Assembly (NCBI GenBank): GCA_046483565.1
Contig: JAWOCZ010000148.1
Location: forward strand, 1-24,678
DNA from: T1Sed10-7 sp046483565
GTDB taxonomy: Bacteria; Actinomycetota; Nitriliruptoria; Nitriliruptorales; Nitriliruptoraceae
DNA length: 24,678 nucleotides
Reading direction: 5' to 3'
The position numbers were made by a program, and so were the translations under genes. Below, piece by piece: positions 7,440 through 14,440 of this stretch (positions within the stretch are counted from its first letter, which is position 1; the number at the start of each line of letters is the position of its first letter). Below the pieces are notes generated by a model. The model saw only the letters and a list, made by a program, of their open reading frames with translations. It ran no database searches and was not told where the DNA came from.

Positions 7440-7519
7440 TCCACACCCCCCGGCCGCAACCCGACGTCACCGAGACGACACGCTCCGCCACCTCGTGTTC
7501 GCACCGGCTGCGCGCCTAT

Positions 7520-7544
7520 GGTACGTACGTTCCCGGGTCGTACC
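7520..7544. promoter_or_regulatory. Inverted repeat GGTACG/CGTACC in the divergent rsmI-hydrolase gap
   Basis: GGTACG (7520-7525) and CGTACC (7539-7544) flank a segment containing CCCGGG. They lie between the divergent starts at 7439 and 7611. TATGGT (7517-7522) fits a TAnnnT -10 box for the plus-strand gene, but no convincing -35 was found. An operator or promoter role is only a suggestion. Confidence 0.25.
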
Positions 7545-7610
7545 GGCGCAGCAGGTCCAGGGGGGCGGCGGCGACCAGCCCCGACTCATGCCGTCCTGTG
7601 GAGGGCCGCC

Positions 7611-8762
7611 GTGCGCCGTGTTCTGCTGTGGGCCGTCCTTCCCCTGGTGGTGATCGCCATCGGAGGGCTCGGGATCGGAGGGTGGTACTACAGCGACCAG
7701 CTCCTGCCCGCCCCGCCACCCTTCGAGCCGGTCCCCGAGGTCACGATCACCGCGGTCGACGAGGACACCGGCGAGCTCACGCTGGCGACGGCCGGGGGCG
7801 ACATCGACCTCCACACGGTCGGTCTCGTGACCCACACGGGGCTGCTCCTGGCGAACGGCGGGAGCGAGCCGGGTGGCAACCAGACGACCCGCACCGCCAC
7901 CCTGTTGGAGGGCGAGTGGCCCGCACCCGGCGACGTCGCGACGACGACGGTCGACACCTTCCACGGCGACCCCGCGACCACCCTCGGCCTACCGTTCGAC
8001 ACGGTGTCGGTGGCCAGCGAGATCGGTGCCCTGCCGGCCTGGCGGGTCGTGCCCCACGGTGCCTCCACGGAGGAGACCTGGGCCGTCATCATCCACGGTC
8101 GTGGGGGCAGCCCGGGCGAGGGCAACCGGCTGCTGCCGGTGTTCGACGACCTCGCGCTCCCGTCGCTCAGCATCTCGGTCCGCAACAGCCCCGATGCGCC
8201 GGCTGACCCGGACGGGTTCAGCTACTACGGGGAACGGGAGTGGCTCGAGCTCGAAGCGGCCATCGAACACCTCATCGAGGTCGAGGGGGCCCGGGACGTG
8301 ATCCTGGTCGGCTACAGCCAGGGGGGCTCCGTCGCACTCTCGCTGCTGCGGCGCTCGGCGCAGTCCGAACGCGTCGCCGCCGCGGTCCTGATCTCACCGC
8401 TGGTGTCGCTCCAGGCGACCCTGGACCTGCAGGCGCGCAACCGGGGGATCCCGGAGCCGGTCATCCCGGCGCTGCTCACGAGCACCCGCTGGATCTCCAA
8501 CTGGCGCGCAGGCCTGGACTTCTCCCAGGTGGAGCACGCCGATCGGGTGGATGCGCTCCCCGACGACCTGCCGGTCCTCATCACCCACGGCGACGCGGAC
8601 ACCACCGTGCCGGTCGAGCCGAGCCGCGAGCTGGCGGCGCTCCTCGGGGATCAGGCCACCTACGTGGAGTACACCGGCGTCGATCACGTCCGTGAGTGGA
8701 ACAGCGATCCGGAGCGCTTCGAGGAGGACCTCCGGGAGCTGCTGGAAACAGCGCTCGGGTGA
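7611..8762 (+). CDS. Membrane-anchored alpha/beta hydrolase
   Basis: This 383-residue protein has an N-terminal hydrophobic helix (about residues 3-26) that should anchor or export it. An approximately 110-residue beta-rich region follows, then an alpha/beta-hydrolase domain. The oxyanion-hole motif is VIIHGRGG (His162 onward). The catalytic triad can be read as Ser236 in VGYSQGG, Asp330 in THGDADTTVP and His359 in GVDHVREWN. The substrate cannot be told from sequence; esterase, lipase or peptidase activity is possible. The GTG at 7611 was chosen because GGAGGG lies 5 nt upstream and the membrane helix follows; an ATG at 7518 lacks support. Its TGA overlaps the GTG of the next gene (GTGA), so the two are translationally coupled. 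Confidence 0.85.
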   Translation: MRRVLLWAVLPLVVIAIGGLGIGGWYYSDQLLPAPPPFEPVPEVTITAVDEDTGELTLATAGGDIDLHTVGLVTHTGLLLANGGSEPGGNQTTRTATLLEGEWPAPGDVATTTVDTFHGDPATTLGLPFDTVSVASEIGALPAWRVVPHGASTEETWAVIIHGRGGSPGEGNRLLPVFDDLALPSLSISVRNSPDAPADPDGFSYYGEREWLELEAAIEHLIEVEGARDVILVGYSQGGSVALSLLRRSAQSERVAAAVLISPLVSLQATLDLQARNRGIPEPVIPALLTSTRWISNWRAGLDFSQVEHADRVDALPDDLPVLITHGDADTTVPVEPSRELAALLGDQATYVEYTGVDHVREWNSDPERFEEDLRELLETALG

Positions 8763-9610
8763 GCGGGCCGCCCACGGTCCCGGGGTCGCCGGTGGTGGCG
8801 CCCCGTCGAGCCCTGGACCGCGCGGAACTGCTGGCCCGGTACGGCCGTGACCGTGAGGCGCACCCGTACGGCATCGCCGATCTCGAGCAGCTCTGGGACG
8901 TCTCGCGCTGGTGGCGTCGGGACGACGCGGTCGTCGGCCTGCTGGAGCTGCCCGGCTCCGCGCTGCCCGTCGGCTACGCGATCGCCGCGCGCCGACCCGG
9001 TACGACGCTCGACTTGCTCGAGGACCTCGCCGCCGGTGACCTGCTCCCACCGCAGCTGGTCATCACCGGCCCGCGCGGCATGGCAGGACGTCTCGCACCC
9101 CGCTACGCGGCCCGACGCACCAGCCCCTACCTCAAGCTGGCGCTGCCGACGAGCGCGCCACCGATCCCCCCCGATGGCGATGCCCGACGTCTCGGCGTCG
9201 ATGACCTCCCGGCCCTGTACCGCCTCTACGCGACGGACCGCACGGCCGGGGAGTTCTTCCATCCGGGGCTGCTCGACACCGGCTGCTACCTCGGCATCGA
9301 GATGGCCGGAGAGCTGGTCGCTGCCGCCGGCGTGCACGTGCTCGACCGGGTCAACGGTGTGGCCGCCATCGGCAACGTCGTGGCCGCGCCGACGCACCGG
9401 GGACGGGGACTCGGTCGACGTGTCACGGGCGCTGTGTGCCGCGAACTCCGGGCCCGGGTGGCCACGATCGGGCTGAACGTCGCACCCGACAACCACGCCG
9501 CACGACGCCTCTACCGGGGCTTGGGTTTCGTGGAGGTGCTGAGCTTCGAGGAGGCCGAGCTGTCGCTACGTGACCGACGGTCCCTTGCTTCGCCGCCGTC
9601 AGGTGACTAA
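8759..9610 (+). CDS. GNAT-family N-acetyltransferase
   Basis: This 283-residue protein has a C-terminal GNAT fold (about residues 150-270). The acetyl-CoA-binding motif A reads GNVVAAPTHRGRGLGRRV, with the expected RxxGxG/A type loop. A conserved NHAARRLYRGLGFVEV strand-helix end follows. The N-terminal half is less typical and may be a degenerate second acetyltransferase-like domain, as in two-domain GNAT proteins. The substrate is unknown. The start GTG 8759 overlaps the hydrolase stop by 4 bp, which indicates an operon. The gene ends 29 bp before the ABC ATPase gene. Confidence 0.84.
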   Translation: MSGPPTVPGSPVVAPRRALDRAELLARYGRDREAHPYGIADLEQLWDVSRWWRRDDAVVGLLELPGSALPVGYAIAARRPGTTLDLLEDLAAGDLLPPQLVITGPRGMAGRLAPRYAARRTSPYLKLALPTSAPPIPPDGDARRLGVDDLPALYRLYATDRTAGEFFHPGLLDTGCYLGIEMAGELVAAAGVHVLDRVNGVAAIGNVVAAPTHRGRGLGRRVTGAVCRELRARVATIGLNVAPDNHAARRLYRGLGFVEVLSFEEAELSLRDRRSLASPPSGD

Positions 9611-9639
9611 GCGTTATGCGACACTGACCGGAGCCGCGC

Positions 9640-10569
9640 GTGCTGGAACTCGATCGCCTGACCCGCCGCTTCGGCGACCTCGTGGCACTCGACGAGCTCT
9701 CGTTCGCGGTCGAGCCGGGCCAGATGTTCGGCTTCGTCGGCTCGAACGGCGCCGGCAAGACGACCGCGATGCGGATCGTGATGGGCCTCGACGACGCGGA
9801 CGACGGTGCGGTGCGCTGGCGGGGCGAACCCGTCGACCGCGCCCTGCGGGCCCGCTTCGGCTACATGCCCGAGGAGCGGGGGCTGTATCCCAAGACCCCG
9901 TCGCTGCGGCAGCTGATCTACCTGGCCCGGCTGCACGGGCTCACGCGGCCGGAGGCCACCGCGGCGGCGGACCGGCTCCTGGAGCGGTTCGGCCTGTCGG
10001 ACCGCCGTGACGAGCCGGTCGAGCAACTCTCGCTGGGGAACCAGCAGCGGGTCCAGCTCGCGGCGGCGCTCATCCACGACCCCGAGCTGCTCATCCTCGA
10101 CGAACCCTTCAGCGGGCTGGATCCGGTCGGTGTGGACGCGCTCAGCGAGGTGCTCCTGGAGCGGGTCGAGGCCGGCGTGCCGGTGGTGTTCTCCAGCCAC
10201 CAGCTCGAACTGGTCGAGCGCCTGTGCCATGCGGTCGCCATCATCCACGACGGTCGCCGCGTGGCGTCGGGCACGGTGGACGAGCTCCGTACCCGGCGGC
10301 AGCGTCCGGCGCTGCGGGTGGTGGTCGAGGCCGAGAACCGCACGGACTGGCTCGCCGGCCTCGACGGTGTCCGCCTGCTCCGACGCGACGGTGACGAGCA
10401 CCTGCTGGAACTGGCCGACGACACCGACGACCAGCAGGTCCTGGCCGCTGCCCGGTCCGCCGGACGCGTCCACCACTTCGGCACCGTGCTGCCCACGCTC
10501 AGCGAGCTCTACCGTGAGGTGGTCCAGGATCCGGCGCGCACCGCACGGCCCGTAGAGGTGGGCACATGA
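9640..10569 (+). CDS. ABC transporter ATP-binding protein (NatA-like)
   Basis: This is the 309-residue nucleotide-binding subunit of an ABC-2 type exporter. Walker A is GSNGAGKT (34-41), the Q-loop region is GYMPEERGLY, and the signature is LSLGN (130-134), a variant in which the usual LSGGQ reads LSLGNQQ. Walker B is LLILDE (150-155), the D-loop SGLDP, and the switch His lies in FSSHQLE. The LSLGNQQ signature and the MPEERGLYPK block are typical of NatA/YhaQ-type ATPases. A C-terminal DUF4162-like tail follows. The start is GTG 9640 with GGAG 6 nt upstream. Its stop overlaps the permease start as ATGA, so the pair forms one transporter. Confidence 0.9.
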   Translation: MLELDRLTRRFGDLVALDELSFAVEPGQMFGFVGSNGAGKTTAMRIVMGLDDADDGAVRWRGEPVDRALRARFGYMPEERGLYPKTPSLRQLIYLARLHGLTRPEATAAADRLLERFGLSDRRDEPVEQLSLGNQQRVQLAAALIHDPELLILDEPFSGLDPVGVDALSEVLLERVEAGVPVVFSSHQLELVERLCHAVAIIHDGRRVASGTVDELRTRRQRPALRVVVEAENRTDWLAGLDGVRLLRRDGDEHLLELADDTDDQQVLAAARSAGRVHHFGTVLPTLSELYREVVQDPARTARPVEVGT

Positions 10570-11777
10570 CCAGGACGTGGCTCGTCGCCGGCCGGGAGTT
10601 CACCGAACGCATCCGCAGCCGGGCGTTCCTGATCTCCAACGGTGCGATCCTGGCCGTGTTGCTGCTCGCGATCGGGCTGCCCTACGTGCTCAACGACGAC
10701 GAGCCGTTCGCGCTCGGCTACCTCGATGATCAGGCTGGGCAGGCCGGGCAGGTCGGGGAGCTGGTCCTCGCGCAGCAGGCGGCCTTCGACCTCGAGGTGG
10801 AGCTCACCGACATCGAGGACCGCGCCGCGGCGCAGGCGGCGCTGCTCGACGGGGAGCTGGACGCGGTCCTGCTCGATGCCACCACGGTCCTCACCGATGG
10901 TGGCAACGGGCGGGCCGTGGAGGCACTGCTCGCCAACGCCGCCAACACCGTGAAGGTCGAGGCGGCCCTCGAGGACGCCGGGCTCGACCCCGAGGAGCGG
11001 GCAGCACTGTTCGCCATCGAGCCGCTGGAGGTCGAGCAGGTCGCCGACCGCGCCGACGCGGTCGACGTGTTCGATCCGTCGGTCGCGGTGGTCTACGGCG
11101 CCGTGTTCCTGCTCTACGGACTGCTCGCCGTCTACGGCCAGTGGGTCGCGCAGGGCATCGTCGAGGAGAAGCAGTCACGGGTCGTCGAGGTCCTGCTCGC
11201 CTCGCTCAGGCCGACCGAACTGCTGGCCGGCAAGGTGCTGGGGCTCGGCGCACTGGGCCTGCTCCAGATCCTGGTGCTCGCCACCATCGCGTCCACCGGC
11301 CTGTTGCTCACGGAGGTGGTGGAGATCCCACGCGCCGCCTGGGGTGCCCTGGCGCTGGTGGTGCCGTGGTACGTGCTGGGCTTCCTGCTCTACGCCTCGT
11401 TGTTCGCCATGGCGGGCTCGCTCGTCTCACGGGTCGAGGACCTGCAGAGCGCCGTGCTGCCCGTGATCCTGGTGCTGGTCGGGGCGATCCTCGCGGTGCA
11501 GTTCGCCCTGCTCGAGCCGGCCGGCACGGTGGCCACGGTCACGGGGCTCGTCCCCCTGACGGCGCCGATCGTCCAGCCGATCCTGTTCGCCGTCGGTCAG
11601 GCGGCCTGGCCACAGGTGCTCACGGCCATCGCGCTGGCGATGGTCTTCATCGCGGTGCTCCTGCCACTGGCGGCACGGTTCTACCGCAACAGCGTCCTGC
11701 GGACCAGTGGCCGGGTCTCCCTGCGGGAGGCGTGGGGCGCGGGCACGGCACGCCGTCGCACCCCGACGGCGAGGTGA
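10566..11777 (+). CDS. ABC-2 type transporter permease (NatB-like)
   Basis: This 403-residue membrane subunit pairs with the ATPase just upstream. It begins with VAGREFTERIRSRAFL, typical of NatB/YhaP permeases. The first transmembrane helix (about 21-41) precedes a roughly 130-residue extracytoplasmic domain, and five more helices follow from about residue 175. The conserved cytoplasmic block GIVEEKQSRVVEVLLASLRPTELLAGKVLG is present. The substrate is unknown; family members have been linked to Na+ or toxic-compound efflux. The stop TGA (11775-11777) overlaps the candidate leuA promoter. Confidence 0.88.
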   Translation: MTRTWLVAGREFTERIRSRAFLISNGAILAVLLLAIGLPYVLNDDEPFALGYLDDQAGQAGQVGELVLAQQAAFDLEVELTDIEDRAAAQAALLDGELDAVLLDATTVLTDGGNGRAVEALLANAANTVKVEAALEDAGLDPEERAALFAIEPLEVEQVADRADAVDVFDPSVAVVYGAVFLLYGLLAVYGQWVAQGIVEEKQSRVVEVLLASLRPTELLAGKVLGLGALGLLQILVLATIASTGLLLTEVVEIPRAAWGALALVVPWYVLGFLLYASLFAMAGSLVSRVEDLQSAVLPVILVLVGAILAVQFALLEPAGTVATVTGLVPLTAPIVQPILFAVGQAAWPQVLTAIALAMVFIAVLLPLAARFYRNSVLRTSGRVSLREAWGAGTARRRTPTAR

Positions 11778-11803
11778 CCTCGAGCCGACGGGTGCTCTAT
11801 GCT
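11774..11803 (+). promoter_or_regulatory. Candidate promoter of the leuA leader
   Basis: A -35-like GTGACC (11774-11779) and a -10 TATGCT (11798-11803, matching TAnnnT) are separated by 18 bp. The predicted start of transcription, 7-8 nt after the -10, falls on the leader-peptide ATG at 11811. This implies a leaderless leader-peptide mRNA. Confidence 0.5.
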
Positions 11804-11810
11804 GCCCACC

Positions 11811-11861
11811 ATGCGCTGTGACGGACTCCTGCTCCTTCGTCGCCGCGGCGAGGTCGGGTAG
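11811..11861 (+). CDS. leuA leader peptide (four consecutive Leu codons)
   Basis: This short open frame encodes MRCDGLLLLRRRGEVG and ends at TAG 11859-11861. The four consecutive leucine codons (CTC CTG CTC CTT, 11826-11837) lie 75 bp before leuA, which is the expected design of an attenuation leader: ribosome stalling at Leu codons reports charged tRNA-Leu supply. No Shine-Dalgarno precedes the ATG, which instead coincides with the predicted transcription start. Leaderless translation is common in actinobacteria. The 3' part of the frame forms the first arm of the stem-loop at 11843-11880. Confidence 0.7.
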   Translation: MRCDGLLLLRRRGEVG

Positions 11862-11880
11862 GCCGGCATCCTCGCCGCGG
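11843..11880 (+). promoter_or_regulatory. leuA leader stem-loop (attenuator / LEU-type element)
   Basis: CCGCGGCGAGG (11843-11853) and CCTCGCCGCGG (11870-11880) form a perfect 11-bp stem. Its 16-nt loop contains the leader-peptide stop codon. A competing small hairpin, CGCGG (11876-11880) with CCGCG (11886-11890), uses the second arm. No U-tract follows, so translational control is as likely as transcription termination. Conserved leader structures upstream of leuA, including a pseudoknot, are known in actinobacteria, and this may be a member. Confidence 0.55.
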
Positions 11881-11935
11881 GGGTTCCGCGTTGCCGGTCA
11901 CGCCGAACGTCACCGCCATCGCAGGAGCCGCCGCC

Positions 11936-13681
11936 ATGACCTCGCCGTCCCGCGCCTGGACCCCCGAGCAACGACCGTCCGGGCTGCCACTGCACCGTTA
12001 CCGGCCCTACCACGAGCAGGTCACGGTCGCGCTCGAGGACCGGACCTGGCCGTCCCGTCGGATCGAACGTGCCCCGAGGTGGGCGGCGGTCGACCTGCGC
12101 GACGGGAACCAGGCGCTGATCGATCCCATGGACGGCCAGCGCAAGCTCGCCATGTTCCAGCTGCTCGTGCGTATGGGGTTCAAGGAGATCGAGGTCGGCT
12201 TCCCGGCCGCCAGCCAGACCGACTTCGACTTCGTCCGCCACCTCATCGAGCAGGACCTGATCCCCGACGATGTGGTGATCCAGGTGCTGACCCAGTCCCG
12301 TGACGAGCTGATCGAGCGGACCTTCCAGTCGCTGGTCGGTGCCGACCGCGCCATGGTCCACCTCTACAACTCCACCTCGGTGACCCAGCGGCGCGTGGTG
12401 TTCGGCCTCGACCAGGCCGGCATCCGCGACATCGCGGTGCGCGGCGCGACGACCGCACGCAAGTACGCCGACGTCGTCACCCCCGACACCGACATCCTGT
12501 GGCAGTACTCCCCCGAGTCCTACACGGGCACCGAGCTGGAGTTCGCGGCCGAGGTCTGCGCTGCGGTCATGGACGTCATCGAGCCGACGGCAGAGCGGCC
12601 GATCGTGCTGAACCTGCCCGCCACGGTGGAGATGGCCACCCCCAACGTCTACGCCGACTCGATCGAGTGGATGCACCGCCACCTGCCGAACCGGGACCGG
12701 ATCGTGCTCTCGCTCCACCCCCACAACGACCGTGGGACCGCGGTCGCGGCGGCAGAGCTCGGGATCATGGCCGGCGCGGACCGGGTCGAAGGGTGCCTGT
12801 TCGGCAACGGTGAGCGCACCGGCAACGTGTGCCTGATCACCCTGGGCATGAACCTGTTCAGCCAGGGCATCGACCCGATGCTCGACCTCTCCGACCTCGA
12901 TGCGGTGCGGCGGACGGTGGAGTACGCCAACCAGCTCCCCGTCCACGAGCGCCACCCCTGGGGCGGCGACCTGGTCTACACCGCGTTCTCCGGCAGCCAC
13001 CAGGACGCGATCAAGAAGGGCCTGGAGGCCCTGCAGCGCGATGCCGATGCGACCGGCGTGCCGCTCGAGGACGTGACCTGGGACGTGCCCTACCTGCCGA
13101 TCGATCCCAAGGACGTCGGCCGTACCTACGAGGCGGTGATCCGGGTCAACTCGCAGTCCGGCAAGGGCGGCGTGGCCTACGTGATGAAGCACGACCACCA
13201 GTTCGACCTGCCGCGACGACTGCAGATCGAGTTCAGTCACGTCGTCCAGGCACGGACCGACCGCCAGGGCGGCGAGGTGACCTCGGCCGAGATGCTCAAC
13301 GTCTTCACCGACGAGTACCTGCCCTCTTCGACCGCGCCGTGGGGACGGTTCCGGCTGGTGAGCAGCCGACACGTCGCGCTCGACGGCGACACCGATCAGC
13401 TCTGGGTGGAACTGCTCGACCGGGACGAGCCCGTGATGCTCCAGGGTGAGGGCAACGGGCCGATCGCCGGCTTCTGCGACGCGCTGGCCGGCCACGAGGT
13501 CGAGGTGTCGGTGCTGGACTACGCGGAGCACGCCATGTCCGCCGGCGACGACGCCACGGCCGCGTCCTACATCGAGTGCGACATCGCCGGGACCACGCTG
13601 TGGGGCGTGGGCGTCGATCCGAACATCGTGACCGCGTCCCTGCAGGCGATCCTCAGCGCGGTCAACCGCGCCCACCGGTAG
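11936..13681 (+). CDS. leuA: 2-isopropylmalate synthase
   Basis: LeuA condenses acetyl-CoA with 2-oxoisovalerate, the first committed step of leucine synthesis, and is normally feedback-inhibited by leucine. The 581-residue protein has AVDLRDGNQALIDPM (catalytic/metal Asp and Arg near residues 53-56) and the metal-binding HPHNDRG (His261, His263). It also has GCLFGNGERTGNVCL and the PYLPIDPKDVGR/INxxSGKGG-type central block (VNSQSGKGG). The C-terminal LeuA dimerisation/allosteric domain spans about residues 440-575. Length and the long N-terminal extension fit the actinobacterial form. ATG 11936 is preceded by GCAGGAG 8 nt upstream; an upstream in-frame TTG at 11891 is not supported. That Shine-Dalgarno is complementary to the Leu codons of the leader peptide. 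It ends 12 bp from a convergent gene. Confidence 0.96.
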   Translation: MTSPSRAWTPEQRPSGLPLHRYRPYHEQVTVALEDRTWPSRRIERAPRWAAVDLRDGNQALIDPMDGQRKLAMFQLLVRMGFKEIEVGFPAASQTDFDFVRHLIEQDLIPDDVVIQVLTQSRDELIERTFQSLVGADRAMVHLYNSTSVTQRRVVFGLDQAGIRDIAVRGATTARKYADVVTPDTDILWQYSPESYTGTELEFAAEVCAAVMDVIEPTAERPIVLNLPATVEMATPNVYADSIEWMHRHLPNRDRIVLSLHPHNDRGTAVAAAELGIMAGADRVEGCLFGNGERTGNVCLITLGMNLFSQGIDPMLDLSDLDAVRRTVEYANQLPVHERHPWGGDLVYTAFSGSHQDAIKKGLEALQRDADATGVPLEDVTWDVPYLPIDPKDVGRTYEAVIRVNSQSGKGGVAYVMKHDHQFDLPRRLQIEFSHVVQARTDRQGGEVTSAEMLNVFTDEYLPSSTAPWGRFRLVSSRHVALDGDTDQLWVELLDRDEPVMLQGEGNGPIAGFCDALAGHEVEVSVLDYAEHAMSAGDDATAASYIECDIAGTTLWGVGVDPNIVTASLQAILSAVNRAHR

Positions 13682-13693
13682 CCACCCACCCCG

Positions 13694-14440
13694 CTACAGG
13701 TCACGACGCTGCAACTGCCGCGCCGCCAGGGCCAGCAGCAGCGCAGTGACCACGATCGTGACGCCGGCGGCACGCAGGTAGTCCGAAGCCGGCTCACCCT
13801 CCAGCAGGGCGACCACGGCGGTCAGGAGCTCGCTCGGCAGCCACGGCTCGACCGCCGGGAGTACGCCGGCGATCGGCAGCAGGAGCAGGACCGCCACAGC
13901 GGCGAAGACCGTCGGCAGGACGCCGCGGGCGATGGCGCCCGCCGCCGCCACCACGGCCACGGCGAAGGCGAGGTAGAGCCCGCCGAGGGCGGTGCCCACC
14001 ACCATGCTCCCCGTGGGCAGCTCCCCGAGCAGCACCACCGTCAGGACCCAGGCGACGGCGGTGCCCGTGACGAGGGCGAGCACCGCGGTGGCCGTCGTGA
14101 CCACGTACCGCGGCCACAGCAGCACCGCCCCGTGCTCGACCCGGGTCCTGAGGAACGCGGCCACCTCGGTGCGGGCGTCGACGGCCAGAGCGCTCGCGGC
14201 GACGACGACCACCGCCAACAGCCCGAGCTGGGTCGTGTTCGAGACGAACTGCAGGATGCCGTCGACCGGCCGGGGGTCGGGCACCACGATCGTGACGTCC
14301 CCCGCGAAGTTGGCCACGATCTCGCTGAGGTACCGCGCGCTCACGGGGCCGAGGACACCGAAGACGGCGTACACCCCGACGACGATGGCCCACCGGTGGG
14401 TGCGCACCATCCGCAGCACTTCCAAACGCCACAGGCTCAT
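13694..14440 (-). CDS. ABC-2 type transporter permease (YxlG-like)
   Basis: This 248-residue hydrophobic protein has about six predicted membrane helices. One begins near residue 19 (AIVVGVYAVFGVLGPV), three fall in the middle, and the last ends just before the basic tail LAARQLQRRDL. It has no recognisable catalytic motif. It is called a permease because its start overlaps the end of the ABC ATPase gene by 4 bp, and because size and layout match ABC-2 permeases of the YxlG/NatB type. It is convergent with leuA, with only 12 bp between the two stop codons. The substrate is unknown. Confidence 0.83.
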   Translation of the reverse strand: MSLWRLEVLRMVRTHRWAIVVGVYAVFGVLGPVSARYLSEIVANFAGDVTIVVPDPRPVDGILQFVSNTTQLGLLAVVVVAASALAVDARTEVAAFLRTRVEHGAVLLWPRYVVTTATAVLALVTGTAVAWVLTVVLLGELPTGSMVVGTALGGLYLAFAVAVVAAAGAIARGVLPTVFAAVAVLLLLPIAGVLPAVEPWLPSELLTAVVALLEGEPASDYLRAAGVTIVVTALLLALAARQLQRRDL

